Below, piece by piece: positions 7,635-22,002 of a stretch of 64,000 nucleotides of DNA. Below the pieces are notes generated by a model, which saw only the letters and a program-made list of their open reading frames with translations, was not told the origin of the DNA and ran no database searches. How positions within the stretch are numbered: position 1 is the first letter of the stretch; each line of letters opens with the position of its first letter. The stretch is from the NCBI RefSeq assembly GCF_006386545.1, contig NZ_SWAR01000009.1:1-64000 (forward strand), given 5' to 3'. The DNA comes from Methylibium rhizosphaerae (GTDB lineage: Bacteria; Pseudomonadota; Gammaproteobacteria; Burkholderiales; Burkholderiaceae_C). Made by a program: the position numbers and the translations under genes.

Positions 7635-10600
7635 TCAGTGGGTTTCGCGCACCGGCTGCGATGCCGCCGTCGAAGCGCCGCCCGGAGCGTGCGGGTGGTG
7701 GGAATGGTGGTGATGCAGGCGGCCGAAGGTGTTGCGCTTGAGCCAGCTCACCACGTCGTCCACGTAGGTGAACACCACCGGGATCACCAGCAGGCTCAGG
7801 AAGGTCGACGTGATCAGGCCGCCGATCACCACGATCGCCATCGGCGCGCGAAAGCTCGGGTCCACCCCCAGCCCGATCGCGATCGGCAGCATGCCCGCGC
7901 CCATGGCCACCGTCGTCATGACGATCGGCCGGGCCCGCTTGCTGCAGGCGTCGAGCAGGGCATCCCAGCGCGTCAGGCCGCGGTCGCGGCGCGCCACGAT
8001 CGCGTATTCGACCAGCAGGATGGAGTTCTTGGTGGCCACGCCCATCAGCATGATCAGGCCGATCATCGAAGGCATCGACACCGCGGTGTTGGTGATGAAC
8101 AGCGCCAGGAACGCACCCGGGATCGACAGCACCAGCGCCGCGAGGATCGTCACCGGCTGCACGAAGTCGTGGAACAGCAGCACCAGCACGATGTAGATGC
8201 ACAGCACGCCGGTCAGCATGGCCAGGCCGAAGCTCGAGAACAGTTCGGCCATCGCCTCGGCGTCGCCCACGGTGGTCTGCGTCACGCCGGGCGGCAGGTT
8301 CTTCAGGCTGGGCAGCGCCAGCGCCTGCGCCTCCACCGCGCCCAGCGGCTGCTGGTTCAGTTCGATCTCGAAGTTGATGTTGCGCAGGCGGTCGTAGCGG
8401 TCGATCTGCGCCGGGCCGCTGTCGATGGCGAGGCTGGCCACGTTGCCCAGCATCACCGGGCCGTGCGCGCCGGGGATCGGCAGCCGCGACAGCAGGTCGA
8501 GGTCCTGCCTCGCGTCGGCCTTGAGCTTCACCACCACCGGCACCTGGCGCTGCGAAAGGTTCAGCTTGGCCAGGCTCTGGTCGTAGTCGCCGGCGGTGGC
8601 GATGCGCAGCGTGTCGGCAATGGCCGCCGAGGTCACGCCCAGGTCGGCCGCCTTGGCGAAGTCGGGCCGCACGATCAGCTCCGGCCGGGTGAGGCTCGAG
8701 GTGGAGGTGACGTTGCCGATGCCGGGAATCGTGCGCAGCTCGCGGCCCACCTGCAGCGCATGCTGCGCCAGCGCCTCGCCGTCCTCCCCGGCCAGCACCA
8801 GCACGTACTTCTCGCTGGAGCCGCCGAAGCCCACCTTCAGACGGGCACCCGGCAGCACGTCGAGCGCGGTGCGCAGCTGCGTCTCGATGTCCTGCTTCGA
8901 CACGCCCGGTCGGTCCTGCCGCGGCGTGAGGTTGAGGGTCAGCGTGGCCTTGCGGGCCTCGGCCGCGCCCGCCAGCGCGAACGGGTCACCGCCCGCGTTG
9001 CCGCCGCCCACCGCGGTGTAGATCAGCTTGACGTGCTCGTTGCGCTGCACGATCTCGCGCGCCTGCTCGGCGGCCGCCAGCGTCTGCTTGAAGGTGCTGC
9101 CCGGCGGCAGCTCGATGTTCACCTGCGTCTGCGACAGGTCGTCCGGCGGGATGAAGCCACTGGGCAGCAGGCCCATCGCCACCGGGGCGAACGACACCAC
9201 CACGAACACCACCGTGGCCACCATCGTGAGCACCCGGTGCTTCAGGCACCACTGCGCCCAGTGCAGGTAGAGCTGCATGACGCGGCCGTCCTTCTGCTCG
9301 TGGTTGTCGGGCTTGAGCAGGTAGGCGGCCATCATCGGCGTCAGCATGCGCGCCACCACCAGCGAGGCGAACACCGCCAGCGAGGCGGTCCAGCCGAACT
9401 GCACGAAGAACTTGCCCGGCACGCCGGCCATGAAGGCGGTCGGCAGGAACACGGCAACGAGCGTGAAGGTCGTCGCGATCACCGCCAGGCCGATTTCGTC
9501 GGCCGCCTCCATCGCCGCCTGGTACGGCGTCTTGCCCATGCGCAGGTGGCGCATGATGTTCTCGATCTCGACGATGGCGTCGTCGACCAGGATGCCCACC
9601 ACCAGCGACAGGCTCAGCAGCGTGACGACGTTGATGGTGAAGCCGAGCAGGTACATGCCGGCGAAGGCCGGGATGATGGACAGGGGCAGCGCGGTGGCCG
9701 CCACGAAGGTGGCCCGCCAGTTGCGCAGGAACAGCCACACCACCACCACCGCGAGGAAGGCGCCCTCGTACAGCAGCTTCATCGAGCCTTCGTAGTTCTC
9801 GACCACCGGGTCGACGAAGTTGAAGGCCTCGGTGATGGTGATCTCGGGGTGCGCGGCCTTGAGCTTCTCGAGCTGTGCGCGCACGCCCTCGGCCACGTCG
9901 ACCTCGCCGGCGCCGCGGCTGCGGGTGATCTCGAAGCCGACCACCGGCTTGCCGTTGAGCAGCGCGGCGGAGCGCTGCTCGGCCACGGTGTCCTGCACGG
10001 TGGCCACCTGGTCGAGGCGGATGCGCCGGCCGTCGGACAGCGTGATCTCCATGCGCGCCAGCTCGTCGGCCGACTGCACCGTGGCGATGGTGCGAACCGA
10101 CTGCTCGGTGCCGCCCACGTCGGCGCGGCCGCCCGAGGCTTCCTGCTGGACCTGGCGCAGCTGCCGCGAGATGTCGGCGGCGCTGGCGTTGAGCGCGAGC
10201 AGCCGGGCCGGGTCGACCTCGACACGCACCTCGCGGCTCACGCCGCCCACACGACCGACCGCGCCCACGCCCTTCACGCTCAGCATCGCCTTGGCGATGT
10301 TGTTGTCGACGAACCAGGACAGCGCCTCGTCGTCCATGCGCTCGGACGCCACCGTGTAGGTGAGGATGGGCATGCCCGACAGGTCCATCTTGGAGATGAT
10401 CGGGTCGCGCAGGTCGCCGGGCAGGTCGGAGCGCACGCGCGACACCGCGTCGCGCACGTCGTCCACCGCTTCCTGCGTGGGCTTCTCGAGCCGGAATTCG
10501 GCCGTCACCGTGGCCGTGCCGTCCTGCACCTTGGTGTAGATGTGCTTGATGCCCTGGAGCGTGGCGACCGAGTTCTCGATCTTGCGCGCCACCTCGGTCT

Positions 10601-10784
10601 CGAGCTGCGCCGGCGATGCGCCCGGCAGCGACGCGGTGACGGTGACGGTGGGCAGGTCGATGTCGGGGAAGTTCTGGATCTTCATCGAGCTGAACGAGTA
10701 CAGCCCGACCAGCGTGAGCAGGATGAAGAACAGCAGCGAGGGAATGGGGTTGCGGATCGACGCCGCCGAGACGTTGAATTGCAT
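7635..10784 (-). CDS. RND multidrug efflux permease (HAE-1 family)
   Basis: A 1049-residue inner-membrane proton/drug antiporter, standard length for the AcrB/MexB superfamily. It starts with the typical short cytoplasmic end and first helix (IRNPIPSLLFFILLTLVGL). Transmembrane helix 4 carries the proton-relay pair Asp401-Asp402 in GILVDDAIVEIENI. The permease is the last gene of the tetR-OMF-MFP-RND set, 33 nt after the adaptor. Near its C-terminus is a histidine cluster (LHHHHSHHPHAPGG), unusual for this family; it could bind metal but the pump lacks clear heavy-metal-export hallmarks. Drug specificity cannot be read from sequence. Confidence 0.95.
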   Translation of the reverse strand: MQFNVSAASIRNPIPSLLFFILLTLVGLYSFSSMKIQNFPDIDLPTVTVTASLPGASPAQLETEVARKIENSVATLQGIKHIYTKVQDGTATVTAEFRLEKPTQEAVDDVRDAVSRVRSDLPGDLRDPIISKMDLSGMPILTYTVASERMDDEALSWFVDNNIAKAMLSVKGVGAVGRVGGVSREVRVEVDPARLLALNASAADISRQLRQVQQEASGGRADVGGTEQSVRTIATVQSADELARMEITLSDGRRIRLDQVATVQDTVAEQRSAALLNGKPVVGFEITRSRGAGEVDVAEGVRAQLEKLKAAHPEITITEAFNFVDPVVENYEGSMKLLYEGAFLAVVVVWLFLRNWRATFVAATALPLSIIPAFAGMYLLGFTINVVTLLSLSLVVGILVDDAIVEIENIMRHLRMGKTPYQAAMEAADEIGLAVIATTFTLVAVFLPTAFMAGVPGKFFVQFGWTASLAVFASLVVARMLTPMMAAYLLKPDNHEQKDGRVMQLYLHWAQWCLKHRVLTMVATVVFVVVSFAPVAMGLLPSGFIPPDDLSQTQVNIELPPGSTFKQTLAAAEQAREIVQRNEHVKLIYTAVGGGNAGGDPFALAGAAEARKATLTLNLTPRQDRPGVSKQDIETQLRTALDVLPGARLKVGFGGSSEKYVLVLAGEDGEALAQHALQVGRELRTIPGIGNVTSTSSLTRPELIVRPDFAKAADLGVTSAAIADTLRIATAGDYDQSLAKLNLSQRQVPVVVKLKADARQDLDLLSRLPIPGAHGPVMLGNVASLAIDSGPAQIDRYDRLRNINFEIELNQQPLGAVEAQALALPSLKNLPPGVTQTTVGDAEAMAELFSSFGLAMLTGVLCIYIVLVLLFHDFVQPVTILAALVLSIPGAFLALFITNTAVSMPSMIGLIMLMGVATKNSILLVEYAIVARRDRGLTRWDALLDACSKRARPIVMTTVAMGAGMLPIAIGLGVDPSFRAPMAIVVIGGLITSTFLSLLVIPVVFTYVDDVVSWLKRNTFGRLHHHHSHHPHAPGGASTAASQPVRETH

Positions 10785-10817
10785 GGCGTGGCCTCTGGTT
10801 CGCTCGGGTGCGGTGCG

Positions 10818-12026
10818 TCAGCGCGTGGTGGTGGCCGAAGCCGGCTGGCCCTGCGCGACCGCGGAGGCGCCTGCCGACACGACGCGCACGAAGTCGCCGT
10901 CGGCCAGGAAGCCGGCGCCGGAAGCCACCACCGGCTCGCCGGGCTTCAGGCCACCCAGCACCTCGATGCGGTCGCCGACGCGGCGGCCGGTGGTGATCTT
11001 GGCCTGTGTGACGCGCGAGTCGGGTCCCACCCGCAGCGCGTAGCTGAAGCCGTCGCGCAGCAGCACGGCCGCCTGCGGCAGCGTCATGGCCTTCGAGCGG
11101 CCGAGCTCGAACTCGCCGCGGGCGAACATGCCGGCACGCGCTTCGCCGCCGCCGGCCGGCGGCAGGTCCACGTAGACGATGCCGTTGCGCGTCTGCGGGT
11201 CGATGGTGGGCGCCACCATGCGCACCTTGCCGGCGAGCCGGGAGCCGTCGGCCTGCAGCAGGTGGGCCGGCATTCCCGGCTTGATGCGCGACAGCTCCGA
11301 CGCGGTGACTTCGGCACGCCATTCGAGCCGGCCGCCGCGGATCAGGCGGAACAGCTCCGCCCCCGGCTGCGCCACCGACCCCACCGTGGCCGCGCGGGCG
11401 GAAATGACGCCGTCGTCGGGCGCCAGCACCCGGGTCTGCGACAGCCGCAGCTCCTCGGTCTTGAGCCGGGCCACCTGGGCCTGCACGCGGGCCTTGGCGG
11501 TCTGCTCGGCAGTGAGGTACTGGTTGATCTGCTGCGCGCTGATGGCGCCGGTGGTCTGCAGCTGGCGGGCCCTTTCGGCATTCGCCTCGGCCTCGGCCTG
11601 CATGGCCTGCGCTTCGGCGAGCGCGGCGCGGGTCTGCGCCAGGTCGGCCTGCACCGTATCGCTCGACATGCGGGCCAGCACCTGGCCGCGCCTGACACGG
11701 TCGCCCACGTTGACCAGCACTTCAGTGAGGCGCAGCCCGCCGATCTCGGCACCCACCGCCGCCTCCTGCCAGGCGGCGACGTTGCCGTTGGCCTGCAGCG
11801 TCTGCGCCCATTCGGCCGGCGTGGCGGTGGTGGTGGTCACGCTCAGGGCCGGCTTGACGGCCGATGCGGCCGGCGCCGCGGCGGCGGCCTTGTCGGCGTT
11901 CGCGCCGGCGGCCCTGTCGTCGGTCTTGCCGTTCGACGAGGTGACCCACACCGCGATCCCGCCCAGGGCCAGCACGGCCACCACGGCCGCGGGTTTCACT
12001 GCTTGCTTGTTGTTGAAGAGTCGCAT
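10818..12026 (-). CDS. RND periplasmic adaptor (membrane fusion protein)
   Basis: A 402-residue adaptor of the HlyD/AcrA type that bridges the permease and the outer-membrane channel. It has an N-terminal membrane anchor (about 13-29), an Ala-rich linker, and a biotinyl-lipoyl half-motif (LVNVGDRVRRGQVLARM). An alpha-helical hairpin rich in Ala/Gln/Glu follows, then a second lipoyl half (LAPDDGVISARAATVGSVAQPG) and a beta-barrel ending in LKPGEPVVASGAGFLADGD. It starts 12 nt after the outer-membrane gene ends. Confidence 0.94.
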   Translation of the reverse strand: MRLFNNKQAVKPAAVVAVLALGGIAVWVTSSNGKTDDRAAGANADKAAAAAPAASAVKPALSVTTTTATPAEWAQTLQANGNVAAWQEAAVGAEIGGLRLTEVLVNVGDRVRRGQVLARMSSDTVQADLAQTRAALAEAQAMQAEAEANAERARQLQTTGAISAQQINQYLTAEQTAKARVQAQVARLKTEELRLSQTRVLAPDDGVISARAATVGSVAQPGAELFRLIRGGRLEWRAEVTASELSRIKPGMPAHLLQADGSRLAGKVRMVAPTIDPQTRNGIVYVDLPPAGGGEARAGMFARGEFELGRSKAMTLPQAAVLLRDGFSYALRVGPDSRVTQAKITTGRRVGDRIEVLGGLKPGEPVVASGAGFLADGDFVRVVSAGASAVAQGQPASATTTR

Positions 12027-12037
12027 CGGGTGTGTCC

Positions 12038-13546
12038 TCACCTGTTCGTGTTCGGATTCGGGTTGCCTTGGGTGTCGGCCGGAGCCAGCGCGGCGGTGGT
12101 GGCCGTGCCGGCCGCATCGCGGGACCAGCCCCCGCCCATGGCCTTGTAGAGGGCGAGCCAGGCGGCCACGCGCTCGCGTTGCACCTGCAGCAGGCCGGCG
12201 CGGGCCGCCAGGGCGCTGCGCCGCGCCTGCTCCAGGTCGAGCAGGCTGCCGGTGCCCACGCGCCATTGCGTTTCCGCGGCTGCCAGGAATTCGGCGTACC
12301 CCTGGGCGGCACGCTCGGCATCGGCCTCGCGCTTTTCGGCAGCGTCGAGCCGCACCAGCGATTCCTCGACCTCGCGCACCGCGGCCAGCGCGCGCTCGCG
12401 GTAGGCGGCCACGGCTTCGTCGTAGCGGGCTTCGGCAGCATCGACCGCGGCGCGGCGGCGGCCGGCGTCGAACAGCGGCGCCAGCAGGCTCGGCCCGATG
12501 GACCAGGTGTTGCCGCTCACCGTGTCCCCCGCCACCCGCACGCCGGCCCGGCCGATGGAGCCGGCGAGGCTCAGGCGCGGGAAGCGGTCGGCCCGGGCCG
12601 CGCCCACGTCGGACGAGGCGGCGGCGATCTCGCGTTCGCTGGCGGCCAGGTCGGGCCGCTGCGACAGCAACTCGGCCGGCACGCTGGCCACCGACAAGGC
12701 GCCGGGTCTGGGCAGCAGGGCGCGGCGCGCCGCAAGCTGCTCGCGCAGCCCCGCCTCCGGCAACGCGGTCAGCTGCACCAGCTGCTTCACCGCCACGTCG
12801 CAGTCGGCGCGCTGGGCCACCACCCGGTTGGCCGCTTCGGCCGCGCTCGCATTGGCCAGGGCCAGGTTGGCCGGCGCGTCGAAGCCGGCCTTCACCTTCT
12901 GCTGGGTGAGGCCGGCTGTATTGGCCAGAGAAGCGGCGTCCTGCTCATAGACGGCCAGCACGGCCTCGCAGGTGCGCAGGCCCACATAGGCGTTGGCCAC
13001 TTCGGCGGCCAGGCTCACCCGGGCGTTGTGCCACTGGGCCAGGCTGCCGGCGGCACGCGCTTCGGCCGCTGCCACGCCGTGGCGCACGCTGCCGAAGAGA
13101 TCGATCTCCCAGAGCGCGTCGAGGCTCACGCTGCCGCTGGTCTGCACCCCAGGCGATGGCGGCAGCTCGGTGCTGCTGCGGCTGACGCCGGCCCGGGCGT
13201 CGAGACTGGGCCAGCGGGCCGCGCCGCTGGCCTGCGCGGCTGCTCGGGCCTGGCGGATGCGGGCGGTCGCCTGCGCGAGCGTGGGGTTCTGGCGCTGCGC
13301 GGTGTCGATCAGCCGGGTCAGCAGCGGGTCGTCGAACTGCGACCACCAGTCGGCCATCCGGGCGGCCTGGCCGCCGTGGGGCAGCGGCGCCTGCCAGCCG
13401 GCAGGCAGCACGTCGGCGGGTGGCTCGCTTGGCGGAGTGGCACACCCCACGAGCAGCGCCGCCAGGCCCACGGGGAGCAGCCAGCGCGGCGCACCTCGGG
13501 CGATCGGCGACGAAACGATGGGCTCTGGGGTCGGTTGTGCAGCCAT
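12038..13546 (-). CDS. Outer-membrane efflux lipoprotein (NodT/OprM family)
   Basis: A 502-residue TolC-like channel. A hydrophobic stretch ends in the lipobox LVGC with Cys35 as the predicted lipidated residue. The N-terminal extension before the hydrophobic core (about 20 residues) is longer than usual for a signal peptide. Two repeated outer-membrane-factor halves follow, with the family motifs WWSQFDDPLL, ALWEIDLFGSVR, LLSQRPDLAASER and LAPLFDAGRRRAAVDAAEARYDEA. It lies 66 nt downstream of the TetR gene. Confidence 0.93.
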   Translation of the reverse strand: MAAQPTPEPIVSSPIARGAPRWLLPVGLAALLVGCATPPSEPPADVLPAGWQAPLPHGGQAARMADWWSQFDDPLLTRLIDTAQRQNPTLAQATARIRQARAAAQASGAARWPSLDARAGVSRSSTELPPSPGVQTSGSVSLDALWEIDLFGSVRHGVAAAEARAAGSLAQWHNARVSLAAEVANAYVGLRTCEAVLAVYEQDAASLANTAGLTQQKVKAGFDAPANLALANASAAEAANRVVAQRADCDVAVKQLVQLTALPEAGLREQLAARRALLPRPGALSVASVPAELLSQRPDLAASEREIAAASSDVGAARADRFPRLSLAGSIGRAGVRVAGDTVSGNTWSIGPSLLAPLFDAGRRRAAVDAAEARYDEAVAAYRERALAAVREVEESLVRLDAAEKREADAERAAQGYAEFLAAAETQWRVGTGSLLDLEQARRSALAARAGLLQVQRERVAAWLALYKAMGGGWSRDAAGTATTAALAPADTQGNPNPNTNR

Positions 13547-13612
13547 GGGAAGTCCGGTGGATGGGGGGTGCGAAGGCGCGCGCGAATGTATGAGGCGGTT
13601 GTTAAGCGCGGG

Positions 13613-14323
13613 TTAGCGCGAAGGGGGTGGCAGCGGGGGGACCTGACGGCGCTCGGCCTCGTAGCGGACCAGCGCGCAGGCATAGCCCACCAGCGCATCG
13701 AGCGCGCGGTCGAGCGCATCGGGACCTTCGAGCAGCCCGGGCGCCAGCACCTCCATCCATTCGCGCGACATGCAGTAGTCGTTGACGAAGGCCGTCACCG
13801 CAAAGGCCAGGCGGTGCAGGTCGTCGTCGGGCTCGGCCACGCCCACATGCCGGGCCAGCAGCGCCACCAGGTCGCGGTAGTGAGGCAGCACGTTGGCCTC
13901 GATCACGTCCTTCAGCATCGAGGTCGGCTCGACCATCTCTCGCAGGTGGATCCGCATGAGCCACTGCATGTCGCCGCCTTCGACCAGCGGGGTCAGGAAG
14001 GCGCCCAGCAGCCGCCGCATCGACTGCTCGATCGGCGCATCGGCATCCTCGGGCTGCGAGAAGGCGCCGGTGATGCGGGCGATGGGTTCGAGCAGCACGG
14101 CGCGGTAGAGCGCGGCCTTGTCGCCGAAGTAGTAGTGGATCGCGGCGACGTTCGCGCCGGCCGCCTGGCAGATCTCACGGGTGGACGCGCGCGCGAATCC
14201 CTTCTCCGCGAAGATGCGGGTCGCCTCCCAGAGCAAGCGCTCACGCGCCTGCAGCGACTTGCTGTCCTGGGGGTCGATGGCAGGGGCAGGGGCAGCCGAA
14301 GGCTGGTCAGGCAGGGCACTCAC
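13613..14323 (-). CDS. TetR-family regulator of the efflux operon
   Basis: A 236-residue TetR/AcrR-type repressor. The helix-turn-helix (REICQAAGANVAAIHYYFGDK, about 49-69) is typical, and the C-terminal half resembles the CerR/YbiH group. The GTG start at 14323 has no clear Shine-Dalgarno. The first 22 residues are Ala/Pro rich and non-conserved. It is the first gene of the efflux operon, in the same direction as the pump genes, so it would repress its own transcription together with the pump. A 10-bp palindrome lies 62 bp before the start. Confidence 0.9.
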   Translation of the reverse strand: MSALPDQPSAAPAPAIDPQDSKSLQARERLLWEATRIFAEKGFARASTREICQAAGANVAAIHYYFGDKAALYRAVLLEPIARITGAFSQPEDADAPIEQSMRRLLGAFLTPLVEGGDMQWLMRIHLREMVEPTSMLKDVIEANVLPHYRDLVALLARHVGVAEPDDDLHRLAFAVTAFVNDYCMSREWMEVLAPGLLEGPDALDRALDALVGYACALVRYEAERRQVPPLPPPSR

Positions 14324-14385
14324 GGCAGCGGGGATGGTTTCGGTGGTGGACGAGGCAGGCGGCGCAGTGTATCCGCAGCCTCAAG

Positions 14386-14395
14386 CAAGCGCTTG
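14386..14395. promoter_or_regulatory. Candidate TetR operator
   Basis: The perfect palindrome CAAGCGCTTG lies inside TCAAGCAAGCGCTTGA in the 137-nt gap before the regulator gene. A palindrome here is what an autorepressing TetR protein would bind. The flanks are only partly symmetric. Confidence 0.5.
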
Positions 14396-14460
14396 ATTCA
14401 CACCCTTGCGCAACAAGGGGCTTGCCGCCGGCCCTGCCGGGCGCGCCATGTCACCGGGGA

Positions 14461-15510
14461 TCAGAAGAGCTCGACGTCGCCGATCTTGGTGGCGTCCTTC
14501 AGGACGCCGCGGCGCACCAGCTCGGCATGGCCGCAGACCTGGTTGCGGCCATGCTGCTTGGCGTAGTAGACCGCCTGGTCGGCGCGTTCGAAGGCGCCGC
14601 TCGGGGTGTCGCCCGGCAGCACCGCGGTGTAGCCCACGCTGGCCGTCACCTGCCCCACCTGCGGGAACTGGTAGGCCTCCATGTTGGCGCGCATGCGCTC
14701 GAAGGCCTGGTGGGCGTCGGACTCGCCGGCACAACGCAGCAGCACGACGAATTCTTCGCCGCCGAAACGGTAGAGCCGGTCCTGGAAGCGGAAGGTGCTG
14801 CGCAGGATGCGCGCCACCAGCAGCAGCACTTCGTCGCCGATGAGGTGGCCGAAGCGGTCGTTGACGCTCTTGAAGTGGTCGATGTCGACCACGCCCAGCC
14901 AGTACTGCGTGAGCGGCGCGTCGTGGCGCCGGTCGTCATCGCCGGCGGCGGCGCCTTGAGCGAGCGGGTGGGCCGCCGTGTGGGTGGTCTTGAGGAAGGC
15001 CTCGTCGAAGGTCTTGCGGTTGAGCAGGCCGGTCAGCGTGTCGCGCTCGGAATAGTCGAGCAGGCCGTGGAAGTTGCGGTAGATGCGCAGGATGCTCGAG
15101 ACGGTGCGCTGCGACGCAGGCGACATCGGCCCGCCCGACAGCACCTCGATGACCCCCGCGTCGGCCCCTTCGGCCAGCATCGGGAAGATGGTGAGCGCCT
15201 CGCCGCGCGGCGTCTGCGAACGCAGCACCTGCTCGCTCTCGAGCGCTTCGACCCGCAAGGGAAAGGCCTGCTTGGCAGGCAGGCCGTCGAAGTCGATCCA
15301 GGGCGGGTCCGAGGCGGCCGTCACCTGCCCCGAGGCCAGGCGGGCACGCAGGAACCAGCGCTGCGTGCTCTGGCTGTCGCCCACCAGCTTGTGGATGGCC
15401 ACCGAGCTGGGATGGAGCAGGTCCATCAGCGCGTGCGCCAGCGTGACGTCCAGCAGATCCCGGTCGCGGAAGCCGGTCAGTGCTGCGAGGTGATCTATGG
15501 CCTTCGTCAT
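14461..15510 (-). CDS. Diguanylate cyclase (GGDEF) with I-site
   Basis: A 349-residue protein that should make cyclic di-GMP from two GTP. The N-terminal ~150 residues look like a GAF-type sensor without a recognisable ligand motif. The catalytic domain has DTLTGLLNRK, a conserved VDIDHFKSVND and the active GGEEF loop (250-254). The inhibitory I-site RxxD is present as RFQD (241-244), exactly five residues before GGEEF, so product feedback is expected. A 30-residue Ala/Asp/His-rich insertion lies near the start of the GGDEF domain. It starts 35 nt after the chpA stop and is probably the last gene of the pil-chp unit. Confidence 0.93.
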   Translation of the reverse strand: MTKAIDHLAALTGFRDRDLLDVTLAHALMDLLHPSSVAIHKLVGDSQSTQRWFLRARLASGQVTAASDPPWIDFDGLPAKQAFPLRVEALESEQVLRSQTPRGEALTIFPMLAEGADAGVIEVLSGGPMSPASQRTVSSILRIYRNFHGLLDYSERDTLTGLLNRKTFDEAFLKTTHTAAHPLAQGAAAGDDDRRHDAPLTQYWLGVVDIDHFKSVNDRFGHLIGDEVLLLVARILRSTFRFQDRLYRFGGEEFVVLLRCAGESDAHQAFERMRANMEAYQFPQVGQVTASVGYTAVLPGDTPSGAFERADQAVYYAKQHGRNQVCGHAELVRRGVLKDATKIGDVELF

Positions 15511-15545
15511 CGTCCGCTGGAGCGCGCGCTCATTGGCGCGCCATG

Positions 15546-21923
<6,378 letters not shown>

Positions 21924-21962
21924 CCCATCCCTTGTCTCAAATGTTCAGCACTCTCTTGGCAG

Positions 21963-21984
21963 TGCGCCGCCCGAGGGCGGCGCA
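21963..21984 (-). other. Strong hairpin between pilJ and chpA
   Basis: A perfect 10-bp inverted repeat, TGCGCCGCCC and GGGCGGCGCA, has two central bases and lies in the 79-nt gap between pilJ and chpA. It could limit read-through or protect the pilJ mRNA end, lowering ChpA relative to PilJ. No T run follows. Confidence 0.55.
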
Positions 21985-22002
21985 ACAGGAGATTCCGCTT
22001 GA

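Noticed and set aside
7548-12149. A 1533-codon open frame on the plus strand opposite the efflux genes
   Set aside because: It is antisense to three well-supported RND genes. Its translation is His/Gln/Arg/Gly rich with no domain, a known effect of high third-position GC.
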